From NCBI GenBank assembly GCA_003535195.1, contig DOHN01000199.1, forward strand, positions 14,534 through 19,904: a DNA stretch of 5,371 bases, given 5' to 3'. The position numbers and the translations under genes are program-made. The notes beneath the pieces were generated by a model, which saw only the letters and a list, made by a program, of their open reading frames with translations, searched no databases and was not told where the DNA came from. This DNA comes from Ruminiclostridium sp. GTDB taxonomy: Bacteria; Bacillota; Clostridia; DSM-8532. How positions within the stretch are numbered: the stretch's first letter is position 1; each line of letters opens with the position of its first letter. Below are positions 1 through 5,371 of this stretch, piece by piece.

Positions 1-863
1 CGGGTCTGATGGTCTCCCACATTAACTCGGACGGGCTGCTGAAATTCCAGACAGTGGGAGGTATTGAGGCAAGAGTCCTTGTAGGAAAGCGGGTGCGCAT
101 AGGGGAAGAGGGTATTCCGGGCGTTATCGGCTATAAGCCTGTTCACCTTCAGGATAGTACCGAAAGAAACGGAGCGGTGAAGAAAAAGCAGCTTACCATT
201 GATATCGGCGCAAAGGACAGGGAACAGGCGGAAGAATGGGTGGATATCGGCGATACGGTTTCTTTTGCCTATGATCCGGTAGAGTTCGGTGATAACAAGC
301 TCATGGCCAAGGCTTTGGATGACCGTGTGGGATGCGCAGTTTTGATAGAGCTATTAAAAGGCAGTTATGAATGCGACATTTACGGATGTTTTACCGTTCA
401 GGAGGAAATCGGGCTGAAGGGTGCCAAAACAGCCTCCTTCCAGGTTATGCCCGAGGTGGCCCTGGTACTGGAAGGGACCACCTGCTATGACGTTCCTGAT
501 ACCAAGGAACAGAGCATGAGCACCCTGTGCGGTAAAGGGCCCGCTCTGACCATCATGGACAGGTCTGTCATTGCCGACAGGGATCTGCTGACATATATTT
601 CTGATACGGCAAAGGCGTGCAAAATCCCTTATCAGTTTAAAAAGACCATTTCGGGCGGAACCGATGCGGGACGCATTCAGGTTAACGGTACCGGTGTTAA
701 GGTGGCCACCATTGCGGTTCCGTGCAGGTATATCCATACTCCGGTTTCTGTAATGGACAAGTCTGATTTGGAAAATATGCTGAGGCTTGCAAAAGAGGTA
801 TTGAAAACACTGCCGGCAGCAATCAATCTTTACCGTGAACAGGGAGGAAAACAATATGTTTGA
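1..863 (+). CDS. M42 family metallo-aminopeptidase, 5'-truncated by window edge
   Basis: Cytoplasmic dinuclear-metal aminopeptidase of family M42 (FrvX/YsdC/PepA-like), which removes N-terminal residues from peptides; members form dodecameric TET particles. Reading is continuous from position 3, with the stop at 861-863. The first in-window Met (nt 9) is internal: family members have about 60 more residues before it, including the His-x-Asp metal site, so the true start lies outside the window. Counting from that Met, LDDR at 103-106 holds the bridging Asp, E132-E133 in QEEIG are the catalytic base and a metal ligand, SGGTDAG is at 215-221, and RYIH at 240-243 holds the C-terminal His ligand. 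The usual Asp ligand position is Glu here (E155, in VLEGTT), a variant I believe occurs in an M42 subgroup. The gene overlaps the next M42 gene by 8 bases, implying one operon. Family assignment is firm; substrate preference is not readable. Confidence 0.93.
   Translation, partial: GLMVSHINSDGLLKFQTVGGIEARVLVGKRVRIGEEGIPGVIGYKPVHLQDSTERNGAVKKKQLTIDIGAKDREQAEEWVDIGDTVSFAYDPVEFGDNKLMAKALDDRVGCAVLIELLKGSYECDIYGCFTVQEEIGLKGAKTASFQVMPEVALVLEGTTCYDVPDTKEQSMSTLCGKGPALTIMDRSVIADRDLLTYISDTAKACKIPYQFKKTISGGTDAGRIQVNGTGVKVATIAVPCRYIHTPVSVMDKSDLENMLRLAKEVLKTLPAAINLYREQGGKQYV
841..847 (+). promoter_or_regulatory. Ribosome binding site of the second M42 gene
   Basis: AGGGAGG ends 8 bases before the ATG at 856. 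It decides the start: the in-frame ATG at 835 has no comparable site and would add seven residues (MNREENN) that match nothing conserved. The site lies inside the end of the upstream M42 gene, so translation of the two is probably coupled. Confidence 0.85.
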
Positions 864-1845
864 GCTTATTGATACATTAACCCAGACTTTTGGGCCTTCG
901 GGCTATGAAAAAAAGGTGGCTGGGACCATTGCAGATTTATTGAAGGGCAAGGTTGATGAAATAAGATCTGATGCTTTGGGCAATCTTATTTGCGTCAAAA
1001 AAGGCAGCGGCAAAAAAATCATGCTGGCGGCCCATATGGACGAAATAGGCATTATTGTGTCCTATATTGATGATAAGGGGTTTCTTCGGTTTGGCAATAT
1101 CGGCGGAATTCCTCCCCTGATGATTTTAGGGCAGCGGGTTGTTTTTGAAAACGGAACCACAGGCGTTATCTGGTACGAGGAAGATATCGACAATATGAAA
1201 AATACCAAGTTGGATAAGATGTATATCGATATCGGTGCAAATTCCCGCACTGATGCCGAAAAGCTTGTGAAGGTCGGTGATTTGGCGGTATTTGTCGGGG
1301 AAACCGTCGAACAGAACGGCAGGATCATTTCAAAGGCGCTGGATGACCGCATCGGATGCGCGGTTCTGGTTCAGCTGGCCCTAAGCCGGCCCCAGACCGA
1401 TAATGAGATTTATTATGTGTTTACCGCACAGGAAGAGGTGGGGCTTCGGGGAGCCAAAACCGCGGCCTTTGGCATCATACCCGATATGGCCTTGGCCATA
1501 GACGTCTGTGATACCGGAGATACACCCAGCTGCAAACCCATGGCTGTTCGTCTGGGAGAAGGTCCGGCAGTCAAGATCAAGGACCATAGTGTGATCGCCC
1601 ACCCGAAGGTAAAGGATAGGCTCATTAATGCGGCGAAAGAAAAAAATATCCCATACCAGTTGGAAGTGATGTTAGCCGGGGGGACCGATGCTGGCAGCAT
1701 ACACACGACAGCCGGCGGTATCCCTTCAGGCGGTGTTTCCATTCCCACCAGATATATTCATGATGCGTCTGAGATGGTTGATATTGCTGATGTTGAAAAT
1801 GCGGTGAAACTGCTGGCCGAATTTGTCAAGGAGATGGTTCACTGA
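856..1845 (+). CDS. M42 family metallo-aminopeptidase (complete)
   Basis: Complete 329-residue M42 peptidase, near the usual family length, predicted cytoplasmic with no signal peptide. It should hydrolyse N-terminal residues from peptides with two bound metal ions (zinc or cobalt in studied relatives). The full ligand set is visible: H60 and D62 in AAHMDE, the LDDR bridging Asp at 162-165, E193 (general base) and E194 (ligand) in AQEEVG, D216 in AIDVCD, and H302 in RYIH. The GGTDAG loop is at 275-280. ATG 856 is chosen over the in-frame ATG at 835 because of the well-placed AGGGAGG. The start overlaps the upstream paralogue by 8 bases and a terminator follows, making this the last gene of the unit. 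It differs from its neighbour by keeping Asp rather than Glu at the fourth ligand position. The two paralogues may form separate or mixed oligomers (inference). The exact specificity (leucyl, glutamyl, lysyl) is unknown. Confidence 0.95.
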   Translation: MFELIDTLTQTFGPSGYEKKVAGTIADLLKGKVDEIRSDALGNLICVKKGSGKKIMLAAHMDEIGIIVSYIDDKGFLRFGNIGGIPPLMILGQRVVFENGTTGVIWYEEDIDNMKNTKLDKMYIDIGANSRTDAEKLVKVGDLAVFVGETVEQNGRIISKALDDRIGCAVLVQLALSRPQTDNEIYYVFTAQEEVGLRGAKTAAFGIIPDMALAIDVCDTGDTPSCKPMAVRLGEGPAVKIKDHSVIAHPKVKDRLINAAKEKNIPYQLEVMLAGGTDAGSIHTTAGGIPSGGVSIPTRYIHDASEMVDIADVENAVKLLAEFVKEMVH

Positions 1846-1872
1846 CAGTCCCCAATAAATGAAAATGCCTTG

Positions 1873-1906
1873 AGCCGTTGGGTGTGATAACTCAACGGCT
1901 TTTTTT
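1873..1906 (+). terminator. Rho-independent terminator of the M42 operon
   Basis: Perfect 8-bp stem AGCCGTTG (1873-1880) / CAACGGCT (1893-1900), with two further possible inner pairs (G1881-T1892 wobble, G1882-C1891) and a loop of about eight bases. It is followed directly by a T run from 1900 to 1906. It starts 28 bases after the stop of the second M42 gene and separates that operon from the next gene. Confidence 0.92.
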
Positions 1907-1917
1907 CAAGGGAACCT

Positions 1918-1969
1918 TTGACTCTAATTGATAATATATATTTAAAAAAATGGGAAAAATTATTATAGT
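1918..1969 (+). promoter_or_regulatory. Candidate promoter region for the carbohydrate-binding protein gene
   Basis: AT-rich stretch between the M42 terminator and the ribosome site at 2008. TTGACT (1918-1923) is a good -35 match, but the best -10 candidate after it, TATTTA (1939-1944), has a short 15-base spacer. Alternatively TTAAAA (1942-1947) pairs with TATAGT (1964-1969) at a 16-base spacer. A promoter is expected because a strong terminator lies just upstream, but the sequence does not single one out. Confidence 0.35.
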
Positions 1970-2007
1970 AAATAAAAAAAGCAAAATATCAAATAATAAG
2001 CTTATTG

Positions 2008-2015
2008 AAAGGAGG
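2008..2015 (+). promoter_or_regulatory. Ribosome binding site fixing the start at 2025
   Basis: AAAGGAGG, an almost complete anti-16S match, ends 9 bases before ATG 2025. This excludes the upstream in-frame ATG at 1950, which has no Shine-Dalgarno sequence and would put this motif inside the coding region. Confidence 0.9.
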
Positions 2016-2024
2016 AATAGCTGC

Positions 2025-2564
2025 ATGAGTTTTTTGGATGGCAATATGAAGAAACAGAGGGAAGCCAATAAAAAGGGCGTTAAAAACTCAACCCCCCAGT
2101 ATACTGCTGAAGGCAGTTTTTTGGAGGAGATTGCGGAGGATCTGTCTGAAAAAAACAATAGAGTTTCCTCTGAGACCGATGAAACCAATAAACAGGAACA
2201 AAAAAGCGAGTCCGGTTTTAAAGAGGAATTTTCTGAAGACCTTATGAACGATGTTTCCCGGTTTGGTGTTCAATCCTATTCAAAAGCGGGGGTAAGCTTT
2301 GAAAAATTGTCGGATACCCAGGCAAAAATAAATTACTCGGGTCTACTCGCTAAAAACGGCGCCCAGGATGTTTTTGGAGTATATGGGTTTGGCAGTAACC
2401 AGAAATGGGAAGATGTTTCCACGCTGACCTTTAATAAGGAAAGCGAAGGCTCGTTTGCCACTACAGTTCCTATTGAGCAGGGCAAGAACATCAATTTTGC
2501 ATTTAGAGATTCTGCTGAAAATTGGGATAACAATTCAGGAATGAACTATACATTTGTAAACTAG
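2025..2564 (+). CDS. Small protein with C-terminal CBM25/53-like starch-binding module
   Basis: 179-residue protein with no signal peptide, membrane segment or enzyme domain, so probably cytoplasmic. Residues 1-85 are rich in Lys, Glu, Ser and Asn and look disordered. Residues about 88-179 resemble the beta-sandwich carbohydrate-binding modules of families 25/53, which bind alpha-glucans (starch, glycogen): a KINYSGLLAKNGA-type strand (101-113), VYGFG...KW (119-128), then INFAFRDSAENWDNNSG (156-172). W128 and W167 are the likely sugar-stacking residues. The linker holds two copies of a short motif, SFLEEIAEDL (31-40) and GFKEEFSEDL (64-73), 33 residues apart. The start at 2025 is fixed by AAAGGAGG. 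The gene stands alone between two terminators and faces a polymer-acylation operon convergently. A role as an adaptor or tether on intracellular glycogen is inference. The CBM call rests on motif recognition, not a search. Confidence 0.8.
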   Translation: MSFLDGNMKKQREANKKGVKNSTPQYTAEGSFLEEIAEDLSEKNNRVSSETDETNKQEQKSESGFKEEFSEDLMNDVSRFGVQSYSKAGVSFEKLSDTQAKINYSGLLAKNGAQDVFGVYGFGSNQKWEDVSTLTFNKESEGSFATTVPIEQGKNINFAFRDSAENWDNNSGMNYTFVN

Positions 2565-2603
2565 GGGGGGAATAACCCCCCTTAGCTTTGTGATCACAAG
2601 GCT
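2563..2603. terminator. Paired stem-loops between convergent genes, likely bidirectional terminator
   Basis: Two adjacent hairpins fill most of the 57-base gap between the plus-strand gene (stop 2562-2564) and the minus-strand gene (stop at 2622). The first has a GGGGGG (2565-2570) / CCCCCC (2576-2581) stem with loop AATAA. The second has an 8-bp stem at 2584-2591 / 2596-2603 with loop GATC and one G-T pair, centred on the palindrome TTGTGATCACAA (2588-2599). Both can form from either strand. Neither is followed by a strong T run, so termination efficiency is uncertain. Confidence 0.55.
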
Positions 2604-2621
2604 CCGGCAAGGAGATTGGGG

Positions 2622-3800
2622 TCATTCAATTCCGAAATCAAACATGTCCCCTGTGACATTGTTTTGGTGATACATTAACAAAACCAAACCGGCTTCTGAA
2701 TCCTTTATAATTTGGGAAAGGGCTGTATCCTCCAGATATCGGATATCCACTACTTCAGTGGTTTGAAACACCGAGGAAAACATCTCGGTCATGGCATCCT
2801 GCATGGAATCCTTAATGACTAAAACCCCAGTATCAAGCAAAGCATCCCGGCTGACCATTTTGTAATACCCCCGATTGAGAGTATAGACGCTGTTATAGTT
2901 CTCAGAGCCGTTATTCAAAGACTGATCCGTTATTTCGTCCTTGTCCAGGGTATACTGGTCGCTGTCGTATGATAAATAGTATTGAACAGGTTTTTCGCCG
3001 GAATTAAAAACGGGTATTGTCTCATGGGTAGAAAAAAGATAGGAAAACCGCCTGTTTAGGTCTCCCATATACGGAGTGTCTTCGATATAGGCAAAATCGA
3101 AATTTAGCGTGCTATGTACGGGACTGTCAATAAACTTTTCTTCATAAAGCCATTGGAGGATATATTGATACGCCACAGCGGCGCCTTTTGCGTTCCAATG
3201 AAGATCCGTTTTAAAAAAATACTGTTCCAGGCTGTCCCTGCCCTGATAGCACCGAAATGCATCGCAGGTTTTTATGCCGGGATCCAGCCTGCCGACAAAA
3301 TTCATGTAATTCAATTCACCAAAATTGTTCTGTATATAGGCTGGCAGCATATCATTGTAAACCGATGTCTTATAGGGCAATGAAACGTAACAGCCTTTCT
3401 TTCCCACCGATGCAATATAGCGCATCAATGCTCCGGTCTTTTCAGCGCTTACGGCAAGATCACTGTCGGAATACAGATATTCCTGGGGCAGAAGAAACCC
3501 GTTGACAATATATAGATTCCGCACCTTAATTTTGCCGGATACAAGCTGCAGCCGGCTGAACAGCTTTAAAAATTTTTCACGGCCCGGAAACTGGTCGTTA
3601 AAATACTTCTCAAAATCCCCGGGAAAGCTGGCAATGGTTTGGCGGCTCAGCACTGGAGGCTGCGCAAGCATGCGATTTTCAGTCAAACTCAGTGTATACT
3701 TGGGATACAGAAAACTGAGGACAAAAAAGAAAACGGTAATGCACAGAAAAGGAATAATAAGAATAAGATTTTCTGTTTGCTTGCAATTCTTTTGTTTCAT
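2622..3800 (-). CDS. DHHW / AlgJ-AlgX-like SGNH protein, putative polymer O-acetyltransferase
   Basis: 392-residue membrane-anchored protein. Residues 11-32 form one hydrophobic segment after a short Lys-rich tail, so the rest should lie outside the membrane. Family signatures appear in order: ENRMLAQPP (41-49), FNDQFPGREKF (67-77), the DxHW motif as KTDLHW (197-202) and VIKDS (328-332). By analogy with AlgJ/AlgX, D199, H201 and S332 would be the catalytic triad that passes an acyl group to a polymer hydroxyl. The first His of the family's DHHW name is Leu here, but the Asp and second His are kept. The ATG at 3800 is 10 bases beyond the stop of the MBOAT gene and its GAGGGAG site overlaps that stop, so the two are translated as a pair. 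Orthologous pairs acetylate alginate or cellulose in other bacteria; the substrate here is unknown. The protein is well conserved to its C-terminus, with no frameshift seen. Confidence 0.88.
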   Translation of the reverse strand: MKQKNCKQTENLILIIPFLCITVFFFVLSFLYPKYTLSLTENRMLAQPPVLSRQTIASFPGDFEKYFNDQFPGREKFLKLFSRLQLVSGKIKVRNLYIVNGFLLPQEYLYSDSDLAVSAEKTGALMRYIASVGKKGCYVSLPYKTSVYNDMLPAYIQNNFGELNYMNFVGRLDPGIKTCDAFRCYQGRDSLEQYFFKTDLHWNAKGAAVAYQYILQWLYEEKFIDSPVHSTLNFDFAYIEDTPYMGDLNRRFSYLFSTHETIPVFNSGEKPVQYYLSYDSDQYTLDKDEITDQSLNNGSENYNSVYTLNRGYYKMVSRDALLDTGVLVIKDSMQDAMTEMFSSVFQTTEVVDIRYLEDTALSQIIKDSEAGLVLLMYHQNNVTGDMFDFGIE

Positions 3801-3805
3801 ACATG

Positions 3806-3812
3806 CTCCCTC
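3806..3812 (-). promoter_or_regulatory. Ribosome binding site of the DHHW gene, overlapping the MBOAT stop
   Basis: Read on the minus strand, GAGGGAG lies 5 bases before the ATG at 3800. Its first two bases are the last two of the MBOAT TGA stop (3813-3811). Ribosomes finishing the MBOAT would be positioned to start the DHHW gene, which would favour matched production of the two partners. Confidence 0.8.
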
Positions 3813-5205
3813 AAAATTTAAAATAAATGAAAGGGTTATAGCTTGAATTGCTCATATACATGATGCATGCAGCATATAGAAGCAGGAGGACAACGCTGTT
3901 AAAAACGGGGTAAAGGCGGTGTTTTGATAGCTGAGCCGCTGATCCTTTCAAAAAAGGAGTGCAGGCCAGGGCGGAGACTATAAGGAGCAGTCCGTTATCA
4001 TGCAGAAGCAGCATGGGGTTTGTAATGTCCCGGGAAGGGCCCATGCCTGCAAGGCGCTTAAAAAACAGGAGGCTTTCCGCAAAATTACCGGCTCGGAAGA
4101 AAACCCACCCGAGGACGGTGACCAATAAAAGATAGAGATGCTGCAGAAGCGCAGGGGATTTGGCCAGAAGCTTTGAAAGGAAGACCCGTTCCACAGCGAT
4201 AAAGAATCCGAAATACAACCCCCAGCAAATGAAGGTCCAGCTTGCGCCATGCCAGAGACCTGTCAGAAACCACACAATAAATAGATTTCGATAATTTTTT
4301 AAAATATTTTTGCACCGGCTTCCTCCCAGGGGGATATACACGTAGTCCCGGAAAAAGCTGCCCAGCGAAATATGCCATCGCCGCCAGAACTCACCGACTG
4401 ACTTCGATATATAGGGATAGTTGAAGTTCTCGTCTACAGTAAAGCCAAACATCTGACCAAGGCCTATTGCCATGTCGGAATAGCCTGAAAAGTCCAGGTA
4501 GATTTGCATGCTGTAGCTTATGATCCCTATCCATGCAGACCAAGTGCCAAAGGCGCCGCTTTTGATATTGAAAACGCTGTCTGCAACAAGGGCCAGATTA
4601 TTGGCCAAAATGATCTTTTTTGCAAGACCGGTGATAAACCTTTCAATGCCGCTTTTAAATAGGGCCAGTGAATGTTCCCGGCCTAAAAGCTGTGGGGCAA
4701 TGGCGGAATATCTGGCGATGGGCCCGGCCATCAGCTGGGAGAACAATGAAACATAAAGAGCAAAGCGGATAAAGTTTTTCTCGGCTGCTGCCGTACCCCG
4801 GTAAATATCCGCAAGATAGGATATTATTTTAAAGGTAAAAAATGAGATTCCGATGGGCAAAGGGACTTTGGGTATGGGCAGATGCAGCGGCAGGATGGCA
4901 TTTATGTTAGCGGCCAAAAAAGCGGAATACTTGAAAAATATAAGTATTGCAAGGTTGAATGCAATGACCGCTGCCAAATAGAGCTTTTTTCCGCTTGTAA
5001 TCCGGCCCATGATAAGGCCCAGCCAATAATTGACGGCAATTGAAAAAAGAATGAGCCATACGCAGGCAGGCTCTCCCCAGGCATAAAAAAAGATGCCTGC
5101 TATAAAGAGAAATATATTCTTGGATTTTATATCCTGCATAATGTAGTAGCCAGATAATAGGATGGGCAGGAAAGCAAAAATAAAAGTCAGACTGCTGAAA
5201 ACCAT
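3811..5205 (-). CDS. MBOAT family acyltransferase, AlgI/DltB-like
   Basis: 464-residue polytopic membrane O-acyltransferase with a hydrophobic profile consistent with about ten or more membrane segments. MBOAT proteins of this type take an acyl group (usually acetyl) from a cytoplasmic donor and move it through the membrane to an extracellular partner. Visible hallmarks are the N-terminal MVFSSLTFIFAFLP, LPIGISFFTFKIISY (116-130), YLDFSGYSDMAIG (236-248), GEFWRRWHISLGSFFRDYVY (271-290) followed by IPLGG (291-295), GLWHGASW (316-323) and the C-terminal YNPFIYFKF. H319 is the expected catalytic His, and H278 is the second conserved His. The length is typical of AlgI-like members. The start at 5205 has GGAAGG 10 bases upstream and gives the standard family N-terminus. 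It is the first visible gene of a two-gene operon with the DHHW protein. No glycan synthase or acyl-carrier gene is in view, so whether the target is exopolysaccharide, cellulose or cell wall cannot be told. Confidence 0.95.
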   Translation of the reverse strand: MVFSSLTFIFAFLPILLSGYYIMQDIKSKNIFLFIAGIFFYAWGEPACVWLILFSIAVNYWLGLIMGRITSGKKLYLAAVIAFNLAILIFFKYSAFLAANINAILPLHLPIPKVPLPIGISFFTFKIISYLADIYRGTAAAEKNFIRFALYVSLFSQLMAGPIARYSAIAPQLLGREHSLALFKSGIERFITGLAKKIILANNLALVADSVFNIKSGAFGTWSAWIGIISYSMQIYLDFSGYSDMAIGLGQMFGFTVDENFNYPYISKSVGEFWRRWHISLGSFFRDYVYIPLGGSRCKNILKNYRNLFIVWFLTGLWHGASWTFICWGLYFGFFIAVERVFLSKLLAKSPALLQHLYLLLVTVLGWVFFRAGNFAESLLFFKRLAGMGPSRDITNPMLLLHDNGLLLIVSALACTPFLKGSAAQLSKHRLYPVFNSVVLLLLYAACIMYMSNSSYNPFIYFKF

Positions 5206-5214
5206 ATTCTTGTA

Positions 5215-5232
5215 TCCTTCCGTAATGCGGAA
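5215..5232 (-). promoter_or_regulatory. MBOAT leader: ribosome site partly within a small hairpin
   Basis: On the minus strand a 5-bp stem (TTCCG, 5232-5228; CGGAA, 5222-5218) with loop CATTA overlaps the GGAAGG ribosome site of the MBOAT gene. Pairing would hide part of the site. The stem is short and may be chance; no convincing minus-strand sigma-A promoter was found further upstream. Confidence 0.3.
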
Positions 5233-5290
5233 TTAATCGTTGCCTACCCCGATGAAAAAGATCGTATTACATTTGATACATTAACATATG

Positions 5291-5327
5291 GAAGGAATTG
5301 TTGCAATTGGTATAATAAAATTCCTTC
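5291..5327 (+). promoter_or_regulatory. Extended -10 promoter-like motif inside a 9-bp inverted repeat
   Basis: TGGTATAAT (5308-5316) is a perfect extended -10 element (TGn-TATAAT) pointing rightward out of the window. Perfect inverted arms GAAGGAATT (5291-5299) and AATTCCTTC (5319-5327) flank it, with a 19-base centre, as expected for an operator covering a promoter. A smaller palindrome AATTG-TTG-CAATT (5296-5308) is nested on the left arm. There is no good -35 at the usual distance. It could drive a divergent gene to the right; it also lies in an open frame, so coincidence is possible. Confidence 0.35.
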
Positions 5328-5371
5328 GATTTGTAATTTAGTGCCGGGGCGGCAGAGTGATGTTTTAGTGC

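Larger units (their letters stand above)
5161..5371 (+). other. Start-less open frame running off the right edge (possible gene remnant)
   Basis: The plus frame beginning at 5161 stays open for 70 codons to the window end. It has no in-frame ATG, TTG or plausible GTG start, and its first 45 bases lie antisense to the MBOAT start. The part from about 5221 reads like protein (RNAELIVAYPDEKDRITF, then LTYGRNCCNWYNKIP), but I do not recognise the family. It could be the decayed 3' part of a gene whose start was lost, a piece of an inserted element, or chance. The minus strand also has open stretches over 5244-5370, so coding is not established on either strand. Confidence 0.2.

Noticed and set aside
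354..854. 166-codon minus-strand open frame opposite the first M42 gene
   Set aside because: It lies wholly antisense to conserved M42 motifs, has no family resemblance and is explained as a shadow frame.
835..855. Upstream ATG at 835 as start of the second M42 protein
   Set aside because: It has no ribosome site and adds seven unconserved residues; ATG 856 has AGGGAGG at the right distance and gives the family N-terminus.
1062..1748. Minus-strand open frames of 73-111 codons opposite the second M42 gene
   Set aside because: They mirror the codon pattern of a clearly conserved M42 gene and have no ribosome sites or recognisable domains.
1950..2024. 25-residue N-terminal extension of the carbohydrate-binding protein starting at ATG 1950
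   Set aside because: There is no Shine-Dalgarno sequence before it, the composition is that of AT-rich leader DNA (Lys, Ile, Asn), and the strong AAAGGAGG would fall inside the coding region.
1892..2273. Two hydrophobic minus-strand open frames (ending at 1892 and 2088) that look like small membrane proteins
   Set aside because: The hydrophobicity comes from reading Lys/Glu-rich coding and AT-rich leader DNA backwards. One crosses the terminator and the ribosome site of the real gene.
2588..2599. CRP/FNR-type operator at TTGTGATCACAA
   Set aside because: The half-sites lack the 6-base spacer of CRP sites and do not match the FNR core. It lies between convergent gene ends with no promoter nearby, so a hairpin role is more likely.
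3114..3846. Plus-strand open frames opposite the DHHW gene
   Set aside because: They are antisense to a well-conserved reading frame; their translations are basic, Cys-rich and featureless, as expected of shadows.

Overview
The window looks like chromosomal DNA of a low-to-mid GC Gram-positive bacterium of the Bacillota, most likely class Clostridia. This is inferred from strong AGGAGG-type ribosome sites, tandem M42 aminopeptidase genes, a small CBM25/53-like starch-binding protein, and an MBOAT + DHHW protein pair of the kind common in clostridia. No rRNA, tRNA, CRISPR array, insertion sequence or complete mobile element was seen.

Layout. (1) Positions 1-1845, plus strand: two M42-family metallo-aminopeptidase genes in tandem. 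The first is cut by the left window edge, and the second overlaps it by 8 bases. A clear intrinsic terminator follows at 1873-1906. (2) Positions 1907-2564, plus strand: an AT-rich leader, then a 179-residue protein with a charged, disordered-looking N-terminal half and a C-terminal carbohydrate-binding module. (3) Positions 2563-2603: two back-to-back stem-loops between convergent genes, probably a shared terminator. (4) Positions 5205-2622, minus strand: a two-gene operon. The MBOAT acyltransferase (AlgI/DltB-like) comes first, followed 10 bases later by a membrane-anchored DHHW/AlgJ-AlgX-like SGNH protein. (5) Positions 5206-5371: leader of that operon plus unexplained sequence. It holds an extended -10 promoter-like motif on the plus strand inside a 9-bp inverted repeat, and a start-less open frame running off the right edge.

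How the genes work together. The M42 pair probably trims peptides in the cytoplasm, perhaps as a mixed TET-type oligomer. The MBOAT/DHHW pair is the standard two-part machine for O-acylating a secreted or surface polymer: the MBOAT moves acyl groups across the membrane and the DHHW protein transfers them outside. The polymer cannot be read from this window. The carbohydrate-binding protein has no signal peptide and no enzyme domain, so it is probably an intracellular glycogen/starch-associated adaptor. Its N-terminal half carries a short acidic/aromatic motif twice, the most unusual thing in the window. No clearly new multi-gene system was found.
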